Positions 1 to 11,609 of a stretch of 64,000 nt of DNA are shown piece by piece. A model generated the notes under the pieces. That model saw only the letters and a list, made by a program, of their open reading frames with translations. It had not been told where the DNA came from and did no database searches. The translations under genes and the position numbers were made by a program. Every line of letters starts with the position of its first letter. Position 1 is the first letter of the stretch. The stretch is from the NCBI GenBank assembly GCA_959347315.1, contig OY365811.1:40235715-40299714 (forward strand), in the 5' to 3' direction. The DNA comes from Bimastos eiseni. Its lineage: Eukaryota > Annelida > Clitellata > Crassiclitellata > Lumbricidae.

Positions 1-2634
1 TTGGATTTCTTTTTCTCGATAGACTAAAATAGGAAATTAGCGAAGTAACGAAGTTATTACCCAATGAGTTCCAGTTAAAACAACGGAGGTTGGGCTTTCC
101 TTTGTATAAGGTCGCAGAATACGGGGCAGTTTTGAAAAGTTAAACGATTTTGTATTTTCATGCATATCATACAGAGGTTTATTTAAAAAAATTAGAAATA
201 TCAACAATTATTTATTTCAGAGATGGAGTTTGAACCCGTAAACTACACGATAACGCTTTAGTTGACGTACAGCCTCGGGGCCTACGATATAACGTTTAGT
301 CAGGCCTAAGTATTTCCATTTAAATTCTGTTTATTTAAATGCACTTATTGCGGTTATTGTAAGGATACCTGACGGGTGGATGAATGTTCGAACTGAATAC
401 GAACAGGCCCGAAGAGAATATTGGCCTGTAGAGGGCCTATACATAAGAGCGTCGATATCGTGACGCACATGTTATTTATTGAATAGCATAGGCCATTTAC
501 CTAACCGTATTTTACTTTATCTAAACTACTCAGCAGTGCCTCATCTAATTGTAACCCATGAATTAATTATTGGTTGTTCCCTAATTTTAAGACTTGACTA
601 AGATTTTAATTAACAATTAATGAATCAAGCATCTGCTCTGTCAACCTGATAACCATCCCACGAGTTCTACAACATGTCCACGATACGATTTAGCACTATG
701 CGCCAATGTAATGCAATGTATAAGCAATCAAGCATTTACATTAGCATCGCTCTCAACGGGTGATTGTGTTTAGGTAAAGAACAAAAAAGTCTTAAGGGCA
801 TCTCTAAAACTGGCAAGGTGAGAGGGTCAGTAATTCCAGACGCAGGGTCTGTGGAAGACAGTTCCAAGCTGAAGAGCCAACATCTTGCATCAGTTACATT
901 ACCTGCCTGACCCTACCATACAGGACCTTGCTTTCTTTAGGCTATACCTTGCGACGGTGCCAGGCAGCGTTGTCCTTGACCTGCAAGTAGTCCTTGTCCT
1001 TGAACTGTTCAGCGTCGGAAGTCGGAATGGAAGGATTTGATCGCCACGCACGACTGCCAGTCGTATCCACCTAGCGGTTGATGGAAAACAGACACAAATT
1101 ATCCCTGGATTAACCACATTGGTCGGGCCTTCTTCTAATCAACACTGCCTGTCACGTCCCGTGGGTATAATAACCATGTGTCCATTGATTCCGACAGTAG
1201 AGCAATTTATCGCAATACCTATACTGCGAGATTAACATGAGTTGTAGGGAAACAATATGGATTTGGAAGTAGCCTAATCCTATTTAAGAAATCATAGGGA
1301 TGCCTCATCCAGATACTCAGAGTATGCGTAAGTTTATATTATCCACTTGATACAAATAACTAAATAAGTAACTATTTACCATTATACTATAATCAGAAAC
1401 ATTTGCACACAAGTCACTCGGGCAAGTTAAAAGAAACGAGTCTGAGCCTTCCATTCTAACCTGACAAACTATAACCGGTCGGTAATTGGGAACTGGTAAC
1501 ATTTTCCCCAACTCTGTTCTAGCCTTCCTCAGGCTGTAAGTATCCACTCAAGCATAAGATGACATGTAACTTGTAACGAACACAAATAATAAGCCTACAA
1601 GTTAGTTTATGTATGCGTGCAGGATATGTATGTAGGTGTGTGTATGTATGTGTGTATGCATAAGTACATAGGCTCTATGTACTTATGCATGTATGTATCT
1701 GAACATTTACATAGCGTCATTAGCGTGTATTTAGAACCTCTCAAAACACTGTAATGTCCTCTTTTCACAGAAAATCCAAACAACGTAAGAAATATACCAA
1801 ACTGTTTCGCTGATTTTTCGCCGTGAATCAAAAAGAACCTTTTCCAAAGATGGCAAAAACGCTGCTCACTCAGACTTATAATATAAGCAACGCATTTGAT
1901 TATTTCTAACCATATTCCAAAGAACCTTACCCAAAGACTGCCAACAGCTGAGACATTATTATAGTCTACAGAATATTCACCGGCGGCTCCAAACCAAAGA
2001 CACGATGAATGTTTCGTGTGTGAGCCTGTCGGCCGCTATAGAAATAGGGGTCTGCATCGACCGTTGAAGAAAAACAGCCGACGCTACAATAACACAGTTT
2101 CCGAGGACACAGAGGAAAAATCATTGCGTCATATTGACACCTTGATCGGCCCTTGCTCGCCCAAGATTCGCCCGTATTGTTGACAGGTTGTCATAGTGAT
2201 GCGAGCCATTGTTCTCCCAGATGACCGAAGTTATTGGGAACAATGGGCGTCTGCTTCTTTGTGTTAATCACAAAACCGTTCAACAAAAGTATCAGTAGTA
2301 GGCTAGTACAGGCGATGTATACCGTGAATCGATCGGATGAGATCCTTCGCCATACACAGGTGCCCGCTTGAATGGTGCCATGCCATTTAGGGTCCCTGTG
2401 TATATATGCATGCATTTCTGCATATATGCATGCAATGTATGCATGTATGTATTCGTGTGTACTATATAGGCCTCTATATGCACAGCGTGCGCAGTGGGCT
2501 CACATGCATGCAAAAGACGTAAGCTCATGCGGACATAAATATATGTATGGTATCTGTTCTGTATGGTATACGTTATGTATGTATATATGTATTTATGATG
2601 CAACTAGGTATGTATGCAAGCAAGAATGCACGTA
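1..2634. other. No gene seen
   Basis: I see no conserved protein, RNA gene or clear mobile element in this stretch. The open frames are short and unlike any family I recognise. Around 1600-1700 and 2400-2640 there is degenerate TATG/CATA repeat, which generates Met/Tyr/Cys/His-rich spurious frames. Confidence 0.6.
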
Positions 2635-2867
2635 CATTTTTTCATTTTCCCGAAAGTTGATATCGCCCTTCTTCCAACATCTTTTGCTCAGAAGTGCACA
2701 CGCCTCGACGGCGCAATTGCAGTTGTACTGCAGAGCAATGGTGCGCGAAGGACTTGCTCAAGGTCCCTACACTGTGACTGACGCCCCGGACGAGGGTCGA
2801 ACCCGCGCGCTCAGCGCACACCGAACGTTACGAGCTGACCGCTCTACCCGATCAGCCACGGTGCCAC
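2635..2867 (-). repeat. tRNA-derived SINE, copy 1
   Basis: Read on the minus strand, the element begins with a tRNA-like head (GGCACCGTGGCTGATCGGGT) that carries an A-box-like block and a perfect B box, GGTTCGACCC. A body and a GGGCGATATCAACTTTCGGG tail follow. The same head, body and tail occur on the plus strand at 55382-55640. The head resembles a tRNA cloverleaf only loosely, so this is a SINE and not a tRNA gene. The tail is the least certain boundary. Confidence 0.8.
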
Positions 2868-3005
2868 ACGCACATACAAGTGATAGGACTATATGTGTGT
2901 GGATCTTATAGAGCGCCCTTCATATGCGTTATGATATATTTATTTATATACTTTGATGCCGCTTGTAATTCGAATATTAGCGACCTAAGGCAAGTCATTT
3001 TTCTT

Positions 3006-3065
3006 GATTCGCTAGTTGGAGCCACATTTTCCATCGATTCGCTAGTTGGAGCCACATTTTCCATC
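3006..3065. repeat. 30-bp unit repeated twice exactly
   Basis: Two perfect head-to-tail copies of a 30-base unit starting GATTCGCTAGTTGGAGCCAC. No coding role is visible. Confidence 0.95.
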
Positions 3066-3635
3066 GATGGTCACACACTGACTTCATAATCCTCCATCTT
3101 TCTTAACTTCATTTGTTCTTTCTTTCTTTCCTTCCTTCGTTTCGTCATTCTGTCGGTGCATTCATTCAGTTCATCGCATTCATTTCGTCAGGTAAAGCAT
3201 CGTGAGTGTCGGTCAGGGTCAGGTTATGAGTCGTGAGGGTCGTGTAGAGTAGAGGTTAGGATTAGTGTCGTTTTAAAAATGCGACTATAGTTTAAGACCA
3301 CGCCCACACATTTTCACAGTTCCGGAGAAAGATGTTCTCAATTACATTCTCAATTACAATTGCATTCCTAGAATTCTGTACAAGCGATGACTTTGTAATT
3401 TTTGATTGACTTTATTTTCTTTTATTTACAAGTTTTGTAACTGACTGCGGTTTGAACTTCAGACACAGTAAACGAATATAAATACACACATGAAATGAAC
3501 TGCGACGAAATGAACGGTAACCGATCCACTCACCAAACGTTCCAGCAACCTATAGATATACCTAACAATCCAATGAATCCATTCATCTATCCATCCATCT
3601 ATGCACGCAAACATTTAAATTTATATAGCCCCGTA

Positions 3636-3839
3636 TTATTCTACCTGTCGTTCAGAATCGCCTGGTAGACTTGTGCTTTTATTCTTTCCTCTGAGTTGTC
3701 TTCTTTTCCTTCGCTTCTCGAAAATTCCACGGATCCTCATTCGGTTGATATCTTCCGAATCCAATTTATGATTCACCGTTGGGTTCTTCAGCTGTCGAGA
3801 CAGTTCCGGCCACGTCAGTCCAGCCAAAGTGACTGCCAT
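3636..3839 (-). CDS. Unrecognised 67-aa ORF, paralogue of 7954-8181
   Basis: I do not recognise this protein. The minus-strand frame starts at a Met that lies at the same place as the Met of the ORF at 7954-8181, directly after a shared GTCGTGAGG(G/A) leader. The two proteins share TWPE, RQL, a LDSED(V/I)N segment, RIRG and a basic KR-rich run, and they differ by in-frame gaps of four residues and one residue. The end is followed by a TATATAAAT block resembling the retrotransposon tail motif scattered through the window. It could be a first exon of a small gene family, a retrocopy, or part of a mobile element. Expression is unknown. Confidence 0.35.
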   Translation of the reverse strand: MAVTLAGLTWPELSRQLKNPTVNHKLDSEDINRMRIRGIFEKRRKRRQLRGKNKSTSLPGDSERQVE

Positions 3840-3909
3840 CCCTCACGACAGCATAGGGCGATAACACACCTCAGTCGTAATCGAAATCTACTGAATTACT
3901 CAGCGCCCT

Positions 3910-5640
3910 AGTATAGATTAGAGTCTTTGGAATCATACTGTTTAGAGACGTTAGGTATGGCTACATTCGGTTTCAAGTCCAGAGACATCCGTAGAGGCTG
4001 TCTAGTCTAACCAAATGCGATATCAGTTAACATAGTTGGTGTTGGTGGCTTCTGTTAGGCTACGGCGCTATCTTACGTCACCATAATTCCGTCGTTGTTT
4101 TTTTAGTGCGAAACAATTTAACCAGCAGACGTGACATGAATTGATGTAATGTTGTAAGTTGATGACCACGTAGGCGTAGGCTCCAACTGTCTAATGCATC
4201 ACTTTAATGCCAAGCGGCACCAGCTAATTCACTTCTGTGGACAATCATTTCAGCGCAAAAAGGCGCCGATCTTTAATCGCATCAGCTATTTCATATAGTA
4301 ATTGTGAATACGTTCAATGACTCGAATAATGAGCTGTTACCGCAATGCACTTGGCAGAAAAATGTTCGCGTTTAGTAGAGGCCACAGATCAGAATCTGAA
4401 TCTGAATCTGAAAGCCGTGTAATCCAATAGGAGCACAAAACATCCAAAAGATTGAATTCACTGAAATTTTTAACGAAAACGCATTTACCAGTGCGCGACT
4501 TCAAGAGGCAACCATTTTGACCTTAGCCAAAAGTAGTCTCCGTTAATCCTATACGTTAACGTGAGCTGTAGAAGGCTCTCTGCGGTGATCTCTATAATTG
4601 TTATGACGTTTAAACTTTTCACAATATTGTTGCAACTACTAAGTAAGTTTGATACATTTCATAAACAAATAGAAATCTTTTCTGGTTGATAAATTTAGGT
4701 TCCGATGTCACATGTTCTCGTGGACAACTGAACAGATTTAAGCATTCGAAAGGCGATTCCCGGTTTCCTACCACTGAAACAACATCGTCACTCTTTAACC
4801 ACCAATTCTTCCACAGAAATCTGCTTGTTTGAACACCTGAAGTTTGACTCGTCTAAACCTTTCTCGGTCTTCATTAAAACGCGAGGTGCGTGATTACTTT
4901 CTACGACCGCAAGCACAGACACAGTAAGCTCCCAAGCGTCCAATTCCTCAATAACATCGTCCTATAGAGGTCTGACTGCGCAATCCAGCAGCTACTCCAA
5001 TAGTCATCAAACGGGTCGTATACAGACTGCGGGCCATCAGCAAAAGCCTAAATACGTCGAACCCACAACTGGGAATAAAACAATCCTTGATTCGTATTCG
5101 AGGCACATTCATTGTTAGAGCACAATACCATGTTCTATTTTATAAAGCGACGCGACACCAGTAAGCGCCCGGCCTATATGAATGCAATTGTTTTCTCCTA
5201 AAGAAGCGAACCTAGCTATACCTGATCGACCCATGCTCGTTTTTGATGGGCCCGCTGAGTATATGTTGTTGGTTTGCCACGTCGATGCCAACTATTGTTG
5301 TCCCAGGCGACAGATTATGTCTGGGAGACAATGGATTTTGCATCATTGTTCCAGTCACAAACCGTTGATCAACAGTTACAGCGATGGCAACTAAAACTCA
5401 TCAACAGGCTGTTGATGAGTTTCAACAATTTCTCGACAATTGCGGTCTTCCTCGGTAATTGGCACGGTCCATGGTAGGCCAGAACCTAGCAACGCCTTCC
5501 AGCCTGTAACCGTTTGAGGGTAGGAGGGGGTAGACTCGAATCCGTACTATACGAGTTACAGGCTCTATAATAGCCAACTTAACGTATTCAGTGTAAACAT
5601 CCGAAATGTTTCAGCCCTACACACAAACCGTGTCAAGGAA
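3910..5640. other. No gene seen
   Basis: Unique-looking sequence. Near 4205-4235 a short stretch (GCCAAGCGGCACCAGCT) matches, in inverse orientation, the tail shared by 18041-18110 and 48653-48725, so a retrotransposon remnant is present. Nothing else is supported. Confidence 0.5.
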
Positions 5641-5644
5641 CTAT

Positions 5645-5770
5645 ACATTTGTAGATAGAAACCATTCATACACGGACACTAGATGGGAACTATAGATAGG
5701 AACCATTCATACACGGACACTAGATGGGAACTATAGATGGGACCCATGTATGCAGACACTAGATTTACAT
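5645..5770. repeat. Degenerate minisatellite
   Basis: Repeated ACTAGATGGGAACTATAGAT and GGAACCATTCATACACGGAC blocks in tandem, decaying toward 5880. Confidence 0.8.
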
Positions 5771-5879
5771 CACATGTGACCCATGCTTACGGGAACTACA
5801 TGTATAGATGGGCACCAGATAGGAACCATGGATATGCACCCGATCACTTGACTTACTCTCGATGAGACCCGTGCATAGG

Positions 5880-6705
5880 CCTATACGATACTAGATGGAA
5901 CTAACGCCCATAGGTTCTTTCGTATATGGGGCTCACGTCGGGCTGGTCTCAGAGTATTCACCAATAAGCTGCAGATATTTTCGGCGCATAGCAGGCTGCT
6001 AGTTTTAGTTCAGTGTTATTTTTTAACGATTATAAGGCCTATATATATATAGCAGTAACTAGAAATGTCTTTAACTATGACAATAACGAAAATTCGTCGT
6101 TATTCTCGTTGCAAATCATAATAATAATAATGAGTACAATATCGACAAACACGAGAGCGCGCAGATGAGCAGGAAGCCAACGTAGCAACGTTTGCACCTG
6201 ATTTTGGATGAATGTGAATTAACACAGACCGAGTAATGTTGCAACAATAATTATAGACTCTTGTCACAAGAGGCTTTCACGGCTTTTAGATATGTAATGG
6301 TGTTTTATAGTCAGCATCCTGTTTTGCAGTTTCTCTAGCCATATAAGTTAGGTATAGTCTAGGATTAGTCCTTTGTATTAAACCTGAGGGGAGACCAGAA
6401 AACGCAGCCATTAGTCAATGACAACGATATATCCGGCCTTCACAAAAGCCGCCCGGAAACATGGAACGTTGATACGAAATGATGTACTACGAGATTGAAA
6501 ACGAGGAGGGAGGGAAGAGGAGGGGTGAAAAGGCTCTATATAAACTGAGAATGGTCCGGCTTTGATCCGCTAAAGGAGTGAGTCAGAACTACAGAACAGC
6601 GATATCCGATATTGGCATTGTAGAAATCCTTGGTTGTACGTCTTCTACATGTGAGCTGTGTGAATATTAATATGGTTACATGTATATACACATATTCACT
6701 TTATC
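5880..6705. other. No gene seen
   Basis: No conserved coding sequence, RNA gene or dated mobile element visible. AT-rich patches occur near 6040 and 6120. Confidence 0.5.
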
Positions 6706-6707
6706 CC

Positions 6708-6800
6708 TGCCTCTGTCTGTCTGTCTGTCTGTCTGTCTGTATGTCTGTCTCTCTCTCTGATTATGTGTCTGTCTCTATGTCTCTGTCTCTCTGTCTCTAT
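6708..6800. repeat. CTGT/TCTC microsatellite
   Basis: A run of CTGT repeats grading into TCTC and CTGTCT. It creates Leu/Ser/Val/Cys-rich false frames on one strand and Asp/Arg-rich ones on the other. Confidence 0.9.
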
Positions 6801-7539
6801 ATCTGTTATTGACAGATAGGCATACAGACTGAGGCAGACGACGAGAGATACAACCAAACTTACGCACAGACAGAAAAGAGTGATTGCGACGTACATTTAA
6901 AAGCAAAGCACTTGTGTATTTCTGCCTCCTATTCACCCTTCACCAATAACAATTATATAGCGCACGATCATATCCACAATGAACGTCCGTCACATCAGCT
7001 GCACCGATATACCGAGTATTAGCTATAGAACCAATGTGAGGCGAAGGATTGTCGGGCGTTACCGATCGAATTGCATGTCGGGAAAGAAGGAGTCAAATAG
7101 GACTTTGTTTCATGAAATCCATTGAAGTCAATGCGCACATTCAACGGACTTCAGTCAAAGTCTGGGCTTCAAAGAGGGGGATATGTCGCGTGTCGATCAC
7201 AAGTATTCTTGTTGCTGCATAGTAATAATCTCTCGATTTTATATAGCGCATTCAGCTCATGAGGCTTCAATCTCACTGACTTAGTTCTTTGTTTGACTTT
7301 GAACGACGTCTAATTGATCGATTTAGACGAAAGTCGACTACTGAGAGAGACGTCTCTTAATGACAGACGGAATCACGGAGACGTTGATGACAATGAGGTT
7401 CCATTTGCAAGGCTTCTGTCTTTTATCTTCGCGTCTGTAGCTGAATTCGCAGCGGGTCTGGATTTGATGCCTACATCCATCCAGCGTTTCTTCCTTCTTT
7501 CCTTCCAACTGCTCCAACTGCTCTCCATACAAACACCAG

Positions 7540-7910
7540 TCCATTTATCTATCTCTCTATCTGTCCGTCCATCCATCCATCCACCCACCCAAACCCGAAA
7601 CCACTACCAACCAACTACTCACCGATCAATCCATCCACCTACCCATCCATCCATCAATCCATACATTCATCCATCCATCCATCTATCTATCTATCCATCT
7701 ATCTATCTTCCCCTATCCATTCGTCCATTATTTTATCCATCCATACTTCTGTCCACAAATACAATAGTAAAGTCCCTTATCCATCCTTCCTTCTATCGAT
7801 CCATCCCTTCTTCCATTCAAGATGATAATTCAACCATCTATCATGGCCATCAGTTTGTCCCTTCTTCCATCCGTCCATCATTCCTTGCAACCAAACATCT
7901 ATCTTTCCTA
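7540..7910. repeat. CCAT/TCCA microsatellite
   Basis: A long imperfect (CCAT)n array with interruptions. The open frame across it (Ser/Ile/His/Pro-rich) is a by-product of the repeat. Confidence 0.9.
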
Positions 7911-7953
7911 TCCAGTGATCTATGTACCTATGCATACATGCGTACATCTACAT

Positions 7954-8181
7954 TTATATAGCGCGTACACTTACTTGGTTATCTGATTCTTCCTGTAGAC
8001 TCGTTGCTTTGCTCATTCGCCTAAGCTGTCTCTTCTTGCGTTTGAGAAAAGCTCCACGGATCCTAATCTTATTGACATCCTCCGAATCCAGAAAGTTCAG
8101 CAACCTCTGTTTCTCTCTTGGATTATTCAACTGACGCACCACTTCCGGCCACGTCAGCGCAGCCATCTTGGTGGCTGCCAT
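7954..8181 (-). CDS. Unrecognised 75-aa ORF, paralogue of 3636-3839
   Basis: I do not recognise this protein. It starts in a Kozak-like context (AAGATGGCT lies at the second Met). It contains TWPEVVRQLNNP, a LDSEDVNKIRIRG block and a KRKKRQLRR basic run, then a Ser/Glu-rich end. Its relation to the ORF at 3636-3839 extends past the coding part into the leader (ATTCCTCACGAC and GTCGTAAT blocks on the plus strand, to about 8350). In-frame gaps and conservative changes between the copies suggest past selection for coding. No intron signal or neighbouring gene links it to a known product. Confidence 0.35.
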   Translation of the reverse strand: MAATKMAALTWPEVVRQLNNPREKQRLLNFLDSEDVNKIRIRGAFLKRKKRQLRRMSKATSLQEESDNQVSVRAI

Positions 8182-8389
8182 TCCTCACGACGTTTATAGA
8201 CAAACCTCCGTCATCATAGACACCTTCATAATTCCTCAGCGTCAAAAACGTACGTTCCATGCATGGATCATCGTGAGTTCTTCTGCTTACAAGACAGTTC
8301 TTGAGTTACTTGTGTCGTAATGGAAATCCGGGGGAATTGCTCAGTGCCTTAAAACCGAATTCGTTGTAACAACATTTGTCAGAGGTGCT

Positions 8390-8735
8390 CTGGATGCAGA
8401 GATGACCAGCGTTTTGGTTCCAAGTCCGGGTCAGAAGGTTCCAATCACAGGTTAAAAGAGTCCAATTTCAGGCCAAATGGTGCCAACTCCAGGTCAATAG
8501 GCCTTAAGACCAGGTCAAAATATTCCAAGTCCAGGTCCGAGGTTCCAATTTCAGGCCAGAAGTTTTCAGGTCTAGGCCAATAGGTTACAAGTCGAAGCCA
8601 AAGGTTTCAAATCCAGGTAAAACAGTACAAGGTTCAGACCAAATGGTTCCAAGGTCTGGTCCAAATGGTTCCAAGGTCAGGTCCAAATGGTTCCAAGGTC
8701 TGGTCCAAATGGTTCCAAGGTCAGGTCCAAAAGGA
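8390..8735. repeat. 22-bp GGTTCCAAGGTCAGGTCCAAAT minisatellite
   Basis: Tandem copies of a unit of about 22 bases, TGGTTCCAAGGTCAGGTCCA. They are near-perfect at 8640-8730 and degenerate upstream. Confidence 0.9.
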
Positions 8736-9334
8736 ATTACTGCGTAGATTGAATTCGCAAACTATCTAATAACTGATCCAAGCAAATACTATTGTAAGCT
8801 GGTGCACCTTGTCTGGTGTATCCTGCATCATATACTTTTGTATAAATCAATCATTTGTTGCCTAAATGCAAAGCAGCGTATATCGCGATTACACACGAAA
8901 TCATCTAATGTTCTAGTTTGATGCCTTCTGCTGTGTTTTCATGTAAGCAACACGAAGAAGACATTGAATAAGCTCTCCTATTCCATAATTCATAGACGAG
9001 AGCTTCCTTCCTAATTCCTGCTCCATTTAACTGAATCTAAGTCTCGGATAAGTCTCGATGACTCCACACTCCCACTCGGGTTGCGCCTCCTTCAAGTCCA
9101 TCCAGAATCGAATAAGAACTTCTTTAAAGAAACGATCACAGTCATCTCGAAATGACCCCGTGGTATAAACACGTGATCATACGTGTTGGGCGGGCGACAT
9201 CGATCGGCTTAAAGATTTTGGGCGACCAGCGACGACGCCGGTTATCAACACAGCTGAATGACTAGTTTGTTTACAAACGATGCTCTGCGACGGTTCAATG
9301 GATATCGTATGTGGTTCGATTTTACGTGGTGTGT

Positions 9335-9335
9335 G

Positions 9336-9369
<34 letters not shown>

Positions 9370-9735
9370 TGTGTGTGTGTGTTTGTATGTATGTATGTAT
9401 GTGTGTGTATGTATGTATGTATGTATGTATGTATGCATACGTATGTATGTATGCATTGTATATAACTATGTATGTATGTATGTATGTATGTATGTATGTA
9501 TGTATGTGTGTATATATATATATGTATGTATATAACTATGTATGTATGTATGTATGTATGTGTGTATGTATGTATGTGTGTATATATATATATATGTATG
9601 TATATAACTATGTATGTATGTATGTATGTATGTATGTGTGTATATATATATATGTATGTATATAACTATGTATGTATGTATGTATGTGTGTATGTATGTA
9701 TGTATGTATGTTTGTATGCGTGTATGTATGTATGT
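9335..9735. repeat. TATG microsatellite with higher-order unit
   Basis: A (TATG)n array. A composite unit (TATATAACTATG, several TATG, TGTGTATATATATATA) recurs three to four times, about 65-75 bases apart. The Met-Tyr-Val-Cys frames over it are artefacts. Confidence 0.95.
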
Positions 9736-9789
9736 ATTTATGTTTCATTATATATATATATACATATATATACATGTATAAGAATAATG

Positions 9790-11609
9790 AAGTAATTTGG
9801 CGTTTTTTCACTTGGCCAAATCTTTCGATTTGGTGAATCATAACGTTTTACTAAAAAGACGCAACAATAGTTAAAGAGGTTTTCTATTCAACTTAAGTGG
9901 TTTCGTATCTACCGTATACATAGTCGCTGTCAGGTGGTCTACTGCGTTGTTGCTTACGTGTTATTAGGACCCAAATTATTCTTCATTTTTAACGATCTTG
10001 GAGACAAGGAATTTAGCTCAACGGGCCATCGACAACCAATGCAATGGTTATATATTGTATTTGACTTTGGATTGCTGATTATATGTAGGCCTATATATTT
10101 ATATACATTTATTCTATATATATATAATTTAGACCTACGTATCATTGCAGGTTATCATGGACTGTGGAGGGATATGAAGATTTATTAAAGCGTCGTGACA
10201 TACATGACTCATATAACAAAAAGTAGACGTCAATAAACTCAAACCAACTGCGAAACGAAAAGGGGTTGAAAGAAATACCGACACGTCGTCACTTGGATAG
10301 GGAAAGAAAATATGCGGAAGATCTCACCGGAAATCAACTGAAAATCCCTCTGTTCCTATTTATAGCACTCACATGTCAACATACTCAGTCAGCTCCCCAC
10401 TGCTTGAACTCTGGCAGCGCCAGTCCCAAGCCTGGATGTAGGAGGGCGACCCTAATGATCCCTGTAAACACAGTGTCGTTAAACTGAAACAATTACTAGA
10501 TTCTCGTATATTTATACCATTTATATACTATAATATTCATATATATACCTCTATATTTAAGCCTCGTGATTTATGCGAATTTGCGATTATGCGATTTTTC
10601 GCATAATTTGACGGCTTTAGGACACATTTGTAACTGGAAAGTTTTCACAAATTATCGCAACGTTTTATGAAGTTCGATCTATGAAAGCTATTTTTGCATA
10701 AACTGTCTGTTTTCGCATAAGTTGATAATCGTCATTCTCTTAAAATGGAAAACATGGTGATGCTGGTGATTTTGAAATTCAACACAGCTGGTGATGAGAA
10801 ATATCTAGACTGGGCTACCTACCTAGGTAGGCCCAACTCATTGATTTCCAGTTATGCTCACAGTAACATATGACTATTAATATTATTGCTGAACCATTCG
10901 AGCTTCAGGAATGTGACCCGTATATACAAGTTACCTGGGACGTTTTGCTTGCGCATGTTATGAACTTACATGATCTCCAAATTAAGTTAGCATAATTGAA
11001 GAAAACATTTTGCATAAACCACGGGGCCCTCTCTATATCCTGTATACACATGAAGCACCCCCAGTCACGTAAGTGCTTATATAAATACTTTCCAGCACAG
11101 AGACAGATACACGCGCGTACACACATACATGCACACATACATACACACACATACATACATACAGATGGACAGACTGTACATTATACGTCTACACACAGTG
11201 TAATGGTTAAGATAGTATCTGAGGAGGGCAGATTCCTGCAATGTTTCAGCGATCGTTTGGCCATACGTATAGGCCCCGCACGTGTGTAGGCCCCACGAAC
11301 TACTTTAAGCCTGTCTCAACTGTTGCTTTACTCTGCTCTACACGTTCATGTACATCTGTTGACTTAATTCTCACGACGTATTTGTTCTCTTTACTATTGA
11401 CGTGGCCCTGCAGGGCAGAGTGGTCTGTTGACTCACCCGGCTGATTCAGGCTGCCACCAAAAAGACCCGATTCGCATTTCGACACGCCTCGCTGGCCAGA
11501 GCACGATACTCGAATGTTGCACGTTTGCACGAACGATAGAATTGTCTTTTTGCAATATCTGAAACCACCAACGCAGTTTAAGGGTTTCAGAGAATATTTT
11601 TTGTGGCCA
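9790..11609. other. No gene; one dispersed-repeat fragment
   Basis: Near 10410-10460 there is a CCAGTCCCAAGCCTGGAT block followed by GTAGGAGGGCGAC. Related blocks occur at 26015-26075 and 62262-62300, so it is part of an interspersed repeat. No gene is supported before the CCDC50-like first exon. Confidence 0.5.

Noticed and set aside
2760..2867. Possible tRNA gene
   Set aside because: It has a B box and a partial A box but no proper cloverleaf, and it continues into a SINE body and tail repeated at 55382.
2372..2911. 179-aa plus-strand ORF
   Set aside because: It runs antisense through the SINE and through TATG repeat; no family resemblance.
7314..7961. 215-aa plus-strand ORF
   Set aside because: Mostly (CCAT)n repeat; no conserved domain.
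7550..9735. CRISPR-like direct repeats
   Set aside because: The periodic arrays are simple satellites without unique spacers, and the genome is eukaryotic.
9258..9841. Met-Tyr-Val-Cys and His-Thr-Tyr ORFs
   Set aside because: Translations of a (TATG)n microsatellite on both strands.
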